Of a stretch of DNA of 64,000 bases, positions 11,546 through 21,310 are shown one piece after another. How positions within the stretch are numbered: the first letter of the stretch is position 1; each line of letters opens with the position of its first letter. A model generated the notes under the pieces. It was not told where the DNA came from, did no database searches, and saw nothing but the letters and a program-made list of their open reading frames with translations. This DNA is from Eulemur rufifrons (taxonomy: Eukaryota; Chordata; Mammalia; Primates; Lemuridae): positions 47,884,001 to 47,948,000 of the forward strand of contig NC_091010.1 in NCBI RefSeq assembly GCF_041146395.1, in the 5' to 3' direction. The translations under genes were made by a program, and so were the position numbers.

Positions 11546-11715
11546 TTAGCATGGCCCCTGCGCAAGCATGACATGCAAATTCGTGAAGCATTCCATATTA
11601 AAAAAGAAAAAATATAATAAAAATAATAATAAAAAAAAATCACCGGGGGATCTTGTTAAAATGCCGATTCTGGCTCAGTGGCCCTGAGGTGGGAGCCTCG
11701 AGAGCTGTAAGTTCT
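11453..11715 (+). repeat. Third hAT-type fragment, split by the U6 pseudogene
   Basis: Left part GCTTCTCAGACTTGAATGTGC to 11498, right part ATCACCGGGGGATCTTGTTAA onward. The two halves rejoin across the U6 insertion and share the 14-bp target duplication. Confidence 0.75.
11499..11599 (+). pseudogene. U6 snRNA processed pseudogene
   Basis: Near full-length U6 copy starting GTGCTCGCTTTGGCAGC, with the internal ATACTAAAATTGG and CCCCTGCGCAAG blocks. Differences from U6 include CTTCGG to CTTTGG, loss of 3 nt after the ACAGAGA box, and point changes near the 3' end. An A-rich tail (11600-11639) replaces the U tail. Target-site duplications AAAAATCACTGGAG (11485-11498) and AAAAATCACCGGGG (11635-11648) flank it. 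It sits inside a hAT-type repeat with no PSE or TATA upstream, so it is a dead L1-mediated retrocopy. Confidence 0.93.
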
Positions 11716-11739
11716 GTTCAGACCGAGCACAAATGAAGA

Positions 11740-12080
11740 AATGGTGAATGATAAGAAATGAGACCAGAGAGGACATCAGGGACCTTATAAACCATGACAA
11801 GGAGCTTGAACTTGATCTGGGGCAATGAGGAGCCACGGAAGGAGTTTAAACAGAGGGAAAGCTTGTTCTGATGCATATTTTGGAAGGATTATTCTTGCAG
11901 CAGTGTGAGGGATGGATCAGCAACCAGACATCACCATTGCATGGTCAGGTGACAGGAGGGGGCCTGGGTTAAGGAGGCCGGAGCAGGGAGAGAGAAGTTA
12001 GTAATCCTGGCGAAGGCTAAGTGATCAGTTGGATGGGGGCTGCGGGAGAGGACGAGGGAGGCTCCAGAGTGGCCCCTGAG
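11740..12080 (+). repeat. Ancient dispersed repeat, class uncertain
   Basis: GACCTTATAAACCATGAC, AAGGAGCTTGAACTTGAT and GGAGTTTAAACAGAGGG match a wording common across mammalian genomes, but I cannot name the family with confidence. Confidence 0.4.
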
Positions 12081-12790
12081 TTGGCTGCTGACTTGGCAGG
12101 TGGTGGAGAGGGGCAGCCGCACCTCTGCTGGCTAGGAAGCTTCCTGCCACCTTCCACCTTCCACACCTCCTGGCCCTGTGGTCTGGTAACTGCTGGGCCT
12201 AGGCTCCTGTGGGACTTGGGGTGAGGTGGGGGAGGGATGGGGGAGGCAACAGGAAGCCACCTAGAGTATGTTATGGAACTGGTGTTTTAGAAAGCCCCTC
12301 CTTGACCTTGGGTAACTTTAGGTGTTCCTTGTTAACAGCTGTCCCTCTCGGGTTCCTTCCAGACAAGGGAGCCCAGGTGAAGGAAAATTCAGATCCAAGA
12401 AGTGCCCTTAGATCCCATCTGGCTGACTCTCCTTGTGAACCCCACACGCCCTCCAGAGACTTCCCCCAGGCCGTTCCACCTGGCCTCTCTGCTTGGCACA
12501 CTGGCCCCATCCTGCCCTTGGCCACAGTCTCCCCTCCCCATTGAGCTCTGACCACCTCTCAGCCCATCCAAGGACACCGCCCTGCTTTCCTGTTTGGGGC
12601 CCTCAATTCTCCCTTTTTGCGACTGGACGCCGGCTCAGCACCCTTAACCCAATGGCTGCTCTGCACTTCCTGTGCTGGTCAGTCACATCCTTCTCTGATG
12701 TGGCTCTTTCTACGATGCAAGTGTGCAGGAGAACTGAGGTTCAAGTCATGCTCGGCAGGGTGGGAGGGCCATTCCATCATTAATTACCAT
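12081..12790. other. Unique intergenic DNA
   Basis: Nothing recognised. Confidence 0.35.
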
Positions 12791-12794
12791 CGTC

Positions 12795-13025
12795 ATCTTC
12801 AGTGACAGCTAATAATATGCTGGGCATCAAACTAAGGATTTTACACATATTATCTCAGTGTATGTTCACATCTCCAAGAGAGAGATTCTCTTATTGTGCC
12901 TGTTTTATGGATGAAGATGAACGTAAAGATGTTAAGTAACTTGCCCAAGGTAACTCGGCTAGGAATTAGGACTGGAGCCCCGGTGCACCTGGTGCCAGAG
13001 TGTATGCCCTTTGCCACTGACCCGC
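12795..13025 (+). repeat. MIR SINE
   Basis: ATATGCTGGGCATCAAAC, ACACATATTATCTCAG, GATGTTAAGTAACTTGCCC and AAGGTAACTCGGCTAGG. Confidence 0.88.
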
Positions 13026-13194
13026 CCGGCCTCTCATGGGCCTCATCGCCAACCCAAGGCTCCAATTAAGTCCTCTGCCTGGGGTCAGCCTCACTGGATT
13101 ATTCCCAGAGAAAACGTCAGGCCAGGGCTAAGGCCTGACATAAAAACGGAGGCAGGGAGCAGATGGCAACCCCAGAAGGGCTTTTGCTGCAGTG

Positions 13195-13425
13195 GAAAGA
13201 TTTAGGGACCAGGGGTCAGAAGGACTGGGGTTGAGTCTTGCTCTGCCTCTTGGTATCCAAGTGAACCTGGCCAAGGCTTTAGCCTCGCTGAGCCTGTGAG
13301 TCCTCATCTGTGACACGGCATGGCAGCAGAAGCTACCCCTCAGAGGTTAGGAGGAGCAAATGGGTATGTGTAAGGCAGGATTGTACCACATGCAAAGTGC
13401 TGCCTGATGTAAGTGACTGTTAGTG
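13195..13425 (-). repeat. MIR SINE
   Basis: Minus-strand MIR: GACTGGGGTTGAGTCTTGC, GAGTCCTCATCTGTGACAC, ending near ATGCAAAGTGCTGCC. Confidence 0.75.
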
Positions 13426-13860
13426 TCAGCAGTCATTCAATATTGGTCATGAATTGCTGGGACCAAATCTGGGGGCTTGTGGGAACAGCCAGGAGCCTCT
13501 GGGCCTGGACTTGTCCCTAAAATGACAAATTATAAGTACTGTCAACTTGCCACTCTCCACCTTCCATTAGATTTTTGTGATCTTTCTGTAGGTGTGACTC
13601 AGGCCCTGGCCATCTTTCCTTACCTCTGTAAAATGAGGAACACTAGCCCTCCAACAGTTTAGACAGTCTCCAGTTTCAACATTTCAGGGGAGAATGGAAG
13701 GCAAGTCCTGTGACATTTGCCGAAGTAGAATTGCTGCCAAAGAGGGGCCCCTTCTTCGTGCAGTGAATAAAAATCTTGGTGCTTTGTGTTCATGTATATC
13801 AATTCTCACTGCGGAACCCTTTGTTAATTCATTCAACACACACATTTATTAACATTTATT
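13426..13860. other. Intergenic DNA
   Basis: No gene seen. Some phrases near 13560-13640 (CCTTACCTCTGTAAAATGAGG) suggest another worn MIR on the minus strand, too diverged to bound. Confidence 0.35.
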
Positions 13861-13866
13861 TTAAGT

Positions 13867-13985
13867 AGGGCGTGGTGGCTCTCACCTGTAGTCCCAGCTA
13901 CTCAGAAGCCTGAGGCAGGAGGATCACTTGAAGCAAAGAATTTGAGACCAGCCTGGCCAATATAGTGAGACTCTGTCTCTAAAAA
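13867..13985 (+). repeat. 7SL-derived Alu monomer (FLAM-like)
   Basis: GGGCGTGGTGGCTCTCACC, GTAGTCCCAGCTACTCAGAA, GAGACCAGCCTGGCC, ending GAGACTCTGTCTCT and an A/T-rich tail. Single arm of about 115 nt, as in a free left monomer. Confidence 0.85.
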
Positions 13986-13999
13986 ATAATTTTTTTTTT

Positions 14000-15300
14000 A
14001 AATTTCAGTAGTAAACCATGAATACATTCTTGCTATAAGAAATACAGATGAAGCAGCCCTTCCAATTCCAGAATCCTCCCAGAGGTCACTGCTGTGGTCA
14101 ATTTACTGTGTATCTTTCTAGATTATTTCCTATGCATTTACATATGTTATGTATAACATATATTAATACATGTATAATGAAGAAATATACCGTTTTTTGT
14201 GTTTTTTAATCTTTGCACATGAGTATTTTGATTTTTCTGAAATTTGCTTTGCCAATTAAAAATATGGCTTGGAATAAAACTATTGGTATGGATATTTTCC
14301 TATATCTATACATATAGATCTACCTCATTATTTTGCACTGCTACATATTAAGTATTCCATGGCATGGGGGTGCCATTGCTTAGCCTTCCCACCAGTGGAC
14401 TGTCAGATTGCTAATTTTTCATTGTTGTAAACAATTCTCATTGAACTCCCTGGTTTGCAGTTCTGTGGGCAGATGTGGCTATTTTGTTAGGATAATGGAT
14501 ATCTAGAAATAGAGTTGCTAGGATGAAGATGGGCATTGTTAGTTTTAATAGAAACTGTCAAAATATCTACCAAGATGACCAAACCAATTTATGACACTTC
14601 TAAGAGAGGACGAGAAGACCCACTATGGACACTCTCTCCAAAGTTGGATACTGTCAATATTTTGGATTTTTGCTAATCTAATGGATCATGCAAAAAAAAA
14701 AAATCTCGTTTGTTTTAATCTGCATTTCTCTAATTATGAATGAATTTCTCACATGTTTAATACATTTTCCTAAATTCATTGGATACTTTGTATTTCTGTT
14801 TTTGTAAATTGCCTGTTCATATATTTTGCCCATTTTTAAAACTGGGTTTTTAAAAATGTTTTTGCTTATTGGTATGTTGGAATTCTTAATTGTGAATGTT
14901 AGGCCGGGCGAGGTGGCTCATGCCTGTAATCCTAGCACTCTGAGAGGCCGAGGCAGGAGGATGGCTTGAGGTCAGGAGTTTGAGACCAGCTTGAGCAAAA
15001 GCCAGACCCCATCTCTATTTAAAAAAAAAAATGTTAATATTTGTTATATTTTAGTAGCTTGACTTTCAGTGTCACTTGCCTTTTATCATATAGCAGTTTT
15101 AAATTTAGATGGAGTATATTTGTTAATATTTTCCTTTATGGCTTTTATTGTCTTATTTTAAACAGACTTCTTTAATCTGAAATTATTTAACTTAAACTTA
15201 CATTTTCCCATAACATTTTTAGAGTCAGCTCTTTATTTCCTCTGAAATATTCTTTGTGAATGATGCAAGATAGAAATATTCCTTTAGGAAATCAAAGTTT
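14000..15300 (-). repeat. L1M-type LINE fragment, split by an Alu monomer
   Basis: Minus-strand L1 wording: CTGCATTTCTCTAATTATGA, ATATTTTGCCCATTTTTAAA, ACTGGGTTTTT, CCACCAGTGGACTGTCAG. Interrupted at 14902-15031. No intact open frame. Confidence 0.75.
14902..15031 (+). repeat. Lemur-type Alu left monomer
   Basis: GGCCGGGCGAGGTGGCTCATG, AATCCTAGCACTCTGAGAGG, CAGCTTGAGCAAAAGCC and an 11-A tail. The duplication AATGTTA flanks it (before 14902 and after the tail). CTAGCACTCTGAGAGG is the strepsirrhine reading of the Alu left arm. Confidence 0.85.
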
Positions 15301-15958
15301 GGAGAGCTCGCCCATCGCCACGAGTATCTGGACTTTCCGCTGATAACTAAGATCAAGGCACACCATAAGCGTTTTCATGCCTTAGAAGCAAGAAAATGTG
15401 TAAGCAACGGTGGGCATCAGGCAAGGTGATGGAACGATGCGGTGGAGTAGAGTGGCAGGAGGGGACCCCCTCACGGGCCTCTGCTGAGTGAAGAGAAGCT
15501 TGGTGGCGCTGGCTTCCATCCCCAGTCCCCACGAGTGTGAAAATGGCTGCAGGCAAAGAGAACAGCGGGTGATCCCCAGGGGATCCTGGGAGGACATCCA
15601 CATGTGCACCTGGTGTCCGGGACATCCTTCTAGTACACTATGTGTCACACCACATGAATCGTCTGTTTTCTTAGCAACCCCACAGAGCTGGCACCCTTGG
15701 GTGAATGCATGTACCCCTTCTTGTGGGGGCACATGCCCACGCTTCTGTGTGCCCAGGTTGGTGGGTGAGGGCTGTGCCTCTGGGGGAGCACGTGCATGAC
15801 ACGTGTTGAGAGTGCACATGTACACGTACACAGCCCACGTGCTCAAGTGTTGGGCGGTGTGGGCACGTGTGCGCCAGCTACTGTACCCGTATCTGTGGGC
15901 CCAGGAACTCATGTGTCCTTTCCTTCCCTCCCCCACCAGTTGCCCACCCTCCACTTCC
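15301..15958. other. Unique intergenic DNA with CACGTG-like wording
   Basis: No gene. From 15780 to 15880 there are many CACGTG/CACGTGT-like words in CA-rich context. Confidence 0.35.
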
Positions 15959-15964
15959 TTGAGT

Positions 15965-15994
15965 GAGAAAAAGCTCTTGCAAGAGCTTTTTCTC
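15965..15994. repeat. 30-bp perfect palindrome
   Basis: GAGAAAAAGCTCTTG followed directly by its exact reverse complement, with no loop. See findings. Confidence 0.95.
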
Positions 15995-16149
15995 CTCACA
16001 GGTAGGAGTATTTATCAATGGGACAAAGTCAGGACGTTGCAATCCTTATGGTTTCTCCTGGGAACGCCTCCTTGTTCTTTCTGACTCCTCCTTCCCTGCT
16101 TTTCTCTATTCCCCCCTCCCTTCCCATTTCATATCTCCCCCGCCCCCCT

Positions 16150-16285
16150 TTGGGAGGAAGCTCATCTGAGCTCAGCCTTTGCTGACAAGGCCATTTGGGC
16201 CCATTAGCTGCCTCCTAATGAGTGACTGCCTTCTCCACCCCTTCCCCCACCCCAACTGGGAGGGAGGGATCAATTAGCTGCTGCT
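16150..16285. promoter_or_regulatory. Candidate conserved regulatory element
   Basis: TGCTGACAAGGCCATTTGGG, GGGCCCATTAGCTGCC, CTCCTAATGAGTGAC and ATCAATTAGCTGCTGC: a run of TAAT-type sites and a repeated TTAGCTGC in unique DNA. Confidence 0.4.
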
Positions 16286-16514
16286 GTGCACACACACGCA
16301 CAGAGCCCACAAGTGTATTCATGCCCTCATGTACATATGCACACACCATGTACTGTACACAATCATAAACACACAACAAACGCACATACGTCCTCTCCTT
16401 TTGAGCAATAACACCTTCTGGGGGTCCCCACCCCAGCCCCCTGGAGAGAGGTCCCGCTCTGCTCAGCAAGCGGAGCACCCCTTGCCAACCCCACACACCT
16501 CACTCATCCCTAGA

Positions 16515-16675
16515 TCCCCATGATTCCACATGGGGTCCCACGCTCATATTTTACAAGTGAGCACATTGAGGCTCAGAGTAGGGAAGTGACTTGTCCGAAA
16601 TCCTTCAGTCAGCCGGAAGCCAAGCTGGGGACAGTCCTGTGTTCTCTGATTCCCAGTCCAGTGCTATTGCAGTCA
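16515..16675 (+). repeat. MIR SINE
   Basis: TTTTACAAGTGAGCACATTG, AGGCTCAGAGTAGGGAAG, TGACTTGTCCGAAATC. Confidence 0.7.
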
Positions 16676-16679
16676 AGAG

Positions 16680-17710
16680 AGAGAAGTGGGATGTCCCACA
16701 AGTGCCCACCTTGATCACGACATTTGCTGTGGGGCTACAAAGGTAGCAAGTCTGGGTTAAGATGTGCAGACACAGTCCTGGAGGTGATGGGGACCTGGGG
16801 AGGCTCTGCCGTGTGCCAGGGAAGGAGCGGGTGGGCTCTCAGGGAGGCCTTGTCCCTGGGTCAGCCTGGCCAAGAAATTGTGGAGAGATGGGTCCAACCT
16901 CACTCCTCCTCTGGCTTCTGCAAGCCTCGCCGTGACGCTCTCTCCTCCACTCCGTACCGACCTCAGGAATCACAGCCCCTGGCAAGCTCCCTCTTGGCCA
17001 CATAGGAAGGGGGCATCTCACTGAGTGTCCTGTCCCAAAGGTGCCCCCTGAGGACTGGGGGAGGGAAGGACTCAACCTGGCCCCACCCCTGGCCTGTCTT
17101 CCAGATTCCACACAAGGACAGGAGGTGTGGGGACTGGGCCCAAGCCCAAGGCACACAGGACCCAGCAGGGACCATCTTGCTGCCCAGGTCAGAATGCCAT
17201 GGCACCACGGCACCAGCCACTTGGGGAAGTCTACTAACCCTCAGCAGATGGGATTATGGCTGAGACTTAAAGCACATCTCCTAAGGTCCTAGCCCTGCCA
17301 GGGAGTGGGCCTTGTCCCCAGGCAAAGAGGAGTTGAGGACAGGTCTGGGGACCCTTCTGAAAACTTACCCAGAAGGAATCACGACAGGGGCAGGGGGCTT
17401 CCAGAGCCTCCGCTGACCCCAGAAGCTGTATAAGTAGCAGTCTCCTGTCCCTGCTCAGTCCCTCTCCCAGAGACAGAGGGCAGATCTGTTGTGGGCTCGA
17501 GGGGGCAGCCTGAGAGCCCATCCCTTGGCCGGTCTGGGCCCTGCAGCAGTCCTGGTTAAGTTGCCAGGCTGGCTCCCCACCCCCCCCAACCAGCTCAGCT
17601 CCGCAACCCCTTGGGTTCCCAAAAGGGATGTACTTTTCTAGCACTCACCTTAGAGCAGTGGAGTCCTGGCTCCAGGGTGATGGGCCAGGATGGTGCCATC
17701 ATGGGATGGA
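16680..17710. other. Unique intergenic DNA
   Basis: Nothing recognised; short Pro/Gly-rich open frames only. Confidence 0.35.
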
Positions 17711-17714
17711 GAAG

Positions 17715-17805
17715 ACAGGGGCAGTGGGGACACAGGTTCTAGGGCAGGAAGACTTGAGCTGGAATCCTAACTTCTCCTCTACTGCCTGAGTGACCCACTT
17801 TTAAG

Positions 17806-17841
<36 letters not shown>

Positions 17842-18240
17842 TTGAGACAGAGTCTCACTTTGTTGCCCAGGCTAGAGTGAGTGCCGTGGCGTCAGCTTAG
17901 CTCACAGCAACCTCAGACTCCTCGGCTTAAGCGATCCTACTGCCTCAGCCTCCCGAGTAGCTGGGACTACAGGCATGCGCCACTATGCCCGGCTAATTTT
18001 TTCTATATAGATTTTTAGTTGTCCATATAATGTCTTTCTATTTTTTTTTAGTAGAGACGGGGTCTCGCTCAGGCTGGTCTCGAACTCCTGACCTTGAGCA
18101 ATCCACCCGCCTCGGCCTCCCAGAGTGCTAGGATTACAGGCGTGAGCCACCGCGCCCGGCCTTAAGAGATTTTTTAATCTGTAAAATGAGGAGACAAGAG
18201 CTTCCTCATAAGGACTTCGTTGCAAGGATTAGAAACCACA
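17715..18240 (-). repeat. MIR SINE split by a full-length Alu
   Basis: Left half GACTTGAGCTGGAATCCTAAC to 17810, right half TTTTTAATCTGTAAAATGAGG onward. The Alu sits between. Confidence 0.8.
17811..18161 (-). repeat. Full-length lemur-type Alu
   Basis: Poly-T, GAGACAGAGTCTCACTTTG, GTGAGTGCCGTGGCGTCAGC, linker ATTTTTAGTTGTCCATATAA, then GAGTGCTAGGATTACAGG and CCGCGCCCGGCC. Target duplication TTAAGAGATTTTTT begins at 17801 and again at 18162. Few mutations, so a fairly recent insertion. Confidence 0.96.
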
Positions 18241-18700
18241 TATAATCTCTAATACTATGTGTTTGTGTGTGTATTGACAATTTGTGGAAGGGTATACCTT
18301 TGGTGATGGGGGTGACAGGAGAAAGCAGGGAGACTTTTACTTTTCACTTTATTCCCTTTTGTCCTGTTTTAATTTTACTACTAAGCACCCTTACTCTTAT
18401 TTAAAGAGAGAAAGGACAGAGAAGAAAAGATGAACCACTCTCAGCCAAATAGCTGAGCCCCAGCTGAGTCAGTAAATGGTAGCCTTAAGTGTTATCTGCT
18501 AAATGGGTAACAACCCTCCTTCCCGGGTATTGTGTCTGGGTGTGAAAGTGATTTGTAAATAAATTGCTGTATAAATGTTAGTGATGATTAACAACTAAAT
18601 AGTGTTGTATTTCTCTATATAATTACGTTTGTGAGAAGACTTGTCTTAACTATGAGTAGGTGTGTATATCCTTGGGGTAATTATGCAACGTTGTAGCTGG
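18241..18700. other. AT-rich intergenic DNA
   Basis: Possible worn MIR piece near 18500-18600 (GTGATTTGTAAATAAATTGC). No gene. Confidence 0.35.
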
Positions 18701-18704
18701 TGGT

Positions 18705-18945
18705 GACAGCACAGGCTCCGCAGCCACATAGCCTGGGTTTGCATCCTGAACTCACTGTTTACTGGAGATCTGATCCTGGCCAAGTCACTTAACCTCTCTG
18801 TACCTCAGTCTTCATGTCTTTAAAATGGGAATAATAATCTGTACTTATTCCATAGATTGCTGTGAAGGTTAAGATGAACTAAGTTGTGTAAAACTCTTAG
18901 AACAGCCTCTAGCACATAGTAAGTGTTCAACAAATGTTTTTTACT
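18705..18945 (-). repeat. MIR SINE, nearly complete
   Basis: GGTGACAGCACAGGCTCC, CCTGGGTTTGCATCCTGA, AAGTCACTTAACCTCTCTG, TTAAAATGGGAATAATAATC, AGCACATAGTAAGTGTTCAA. Confidence 0.93.
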
Positions 18946-20080
18946 CTGTGCATCTGTGTACACATGTTAATGTTTCTCATCCCCTTGAAAGGGGAACACT
19001 ATCTTGGCTGTTCTGCCCTCAAGGAGGGTGAGATGGCCGCGTGGGTTTGTTTGTAGACACGTAACTATAACCGTGGGCACCCAGCATGCTTGAGGAGGAG
19101 ACTGGCTCACTCTTGGTTGAGGACCCAGAGCCAGGGCCCCATCCTCACAGGAAGCCCTGGGCAGAAGAGGGGTGGCTCACATCTAGCTCACATCCCTCCC
19201 ATGCTTCCAGGATGCTCCTGGAGGCGACAATGCCCTATTCCCCCCCTGGGTGGCTCAGAAAAAATGTCAGCTGAGCCAGGAGGGAGCCATTGAGGGTGGA
19301 GGTGGGGAGAAGTAGTGGATCACTCTCAGGGTTCAGCCAGGTAGGAAAGAGAGACAAGGGGGTGGGAAGAGGGGGCTCCGCAAGCTTAGGTCAGAGAGAA
19401 GTAGCAAGGCACCTGTGGCAGCAGCACAGCATCAAGCCTAATTCCCGTCCCCTTCTGCAGGGGTCAGCCTGCCCTCCCACCTCTTGCTGGCCCTGGTTCA
19501 GGGGGGCTGGCTCTTCCCATCCATCCCTCCCTGGGAGGCACCTCTGGGCGATGCTGGGCTGCCAGGCAGGTTGAGCAGGTTTGGGAGAAGGTGGGAGGGG
19601 CCTGACTTGGGGGAGGGACCCAGGCCTGGGGTGGAGCTGACAGAGCCAGTCTCCTTGGGTGCCAAGGCAGGCGCCAGCCTGAGAAGCGTAGTGCATGTGT
19701 TCAGAGTGGGAGCCCAGCTTGGAGGGAGTTGGGGGAGCTGAGACAGGCTGGGCCTCACCCCTTGGAACCACAGCCCCCTTCCCAGTGTAGACCCTAAGTC
19801 CCAGAGACGGGCAGAAATCAGATTCTGAACCCCAAACTGGGACATATGGCCAGGCAAGTGCGTGTAAGAATCACAGGACCAAGTAATTTGAAATGCGGTT
19901 TACTTACTCTACCTCCTCCATGGCGCATGAGCACACGCACCCGTGAAATCACACACGCGGGCTCATGTGCACACTTGATCACACAGGCCCCAGCACACAC
20001 ACAGTCACACGCATCACCCGCAGGCACAGGTACATGATCACAAATACACAGACACGCGTAGGCACAGACGACCGCACGGT
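18946..20080. other. Unique intergenic DNA with CA/CG-rich patch
   Basis: No gene. CACAC/CACG low complexity at 19930-20070. Confidence 0.35.
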
Positions 20081-20084
20081 GTTG

Positions 20085-20170
20085 GCTGGAACCAAAGTGT
20101 TTTCTCTCACTTTACAGATTAAGAAACCAGATCCTGGGAGCTTAAATAGTGTGACCAAGGTCAACCTTTA
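20085..20170 (+). repeat. MIR core fragment
   Basis: CTCACTTTACAGATTAAGAAA, CTTAAATAGTGTGACCAAGG. Confidence 0.6.
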
Positions 20171-20690
20171 CAGGGTCTCCCAAGAGAGGAGACCCCTTCT
20201 TTTTCTTTCCTAAAAAGCCATCCTTGACTCACGCCCTGCAGCCACCCACTCCCTCCATATGTCTTTGGTCCCTCTGTGGAGTGGCTGGTCTTCTTGTACT
20301 GCCACATTTGTGTGCACCCATGAGGGCTGACCCCTGACTCTAGCTTGCAGGCTCCCGAAGTTTGGGGTCCAATCTTCTCCCATCAGACCTCTGTCCCCAG
20401 GAGCACTGCCTCAGACGGGGACCAGTGAGCTCCAGGAGGGAGGACAAGAAAGCTGAGGAGGAGGAGAGCAGGAGGACTGTGCAGCGAGGAGAGCCTTGAT
20501 TTGGGCAGGCGCCTCGCACTCAGGCTCGGCCACCCAGAGTCCCATGCCTCCTGCATGCCCAGACACCCTCTCACCTTCAAGGTGTGAGGACTGGGGAGGA
20601 GGAAGAGTGCAGGGCAAGCTGGGAAGGTGAGTGATATGGACACGGGTGAAGGATGTGGGGGAAGGTGCAAGGGACAGTCTCCATGTTCTG
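20171..20690. other. Intergenic DNA
   Basis: Possible worn L2-like wording near 20210-20330 (AAAAGCCATCCTTGACTC), not firm. No gene. Confidence 0.3.
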
Positions 20691-20694
20691 TTTT

Positions 20695-21065
20695 TTGGGT
20701 TATATTGAATTATAACATATTCAGATAGTACCTAAGTTATATACGTACTTTATGATTTATTACTATATATGAGTATAGAGCACAATGAATTTTCTCAAAG
20801 TAGACACACCTGTGGAAACAGATAAAAGCAGAACATTATCTGTACCCCAGGAACGTCTTCATGTTCCCTGCCAGGCACAATGTCCCCCCAAGGGGGACCC
20901 TGTTCTGACTCCTTACACCACAGATTAGTTTGACTGTTTTGATACTTTATATAAATAGAATCACAGAGTATGTCAACTTCTGTGTCTGGCTTCTGTCGCT
21001 CAACATTATAGTCCTGAGGTCTGTTCACGTTGTTGTTTAGATACACTTTCTTACACGATACATGT
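20695..21065 (-). repeat. L1M-type LINE 3' fragment
   Basis: Minus-strand L1 wording: ACAATGAATTTTCTCAAAGT, TTAGTTTGACTGTTTTGATA, TTATATAAATAGAATCACAG, GTCTGGCTTCTGTCGCTCAA. Confidence 0.8.
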
Positions 21066-21124
21066 AGGATGTGCACACCCAGGCAGGCTCCCGTGTACGT
21101 GTTTTGCATACTGTTCTGCTATGT

Positions 21125-21310
21125 AACTGCTCACACACAGACACAGATACACGCACTAACACCCACCCAGGTTCTCATGCACACACACCCACGCTCCTTC
21201 CGCTCACATGCGTATGCATCGACACACAGATACACGTGCACACGGACACACGGCCACGCATGCTCAGTTCTCACACACGCACATGCACTCACACACATGC
21301 ATACATCACT
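21125..21310. repeat. CA-rich low-complexity stretch
   Basis: Irregular CACACA/CACGCA wording over about 185 nt. Confidence 0.7.
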
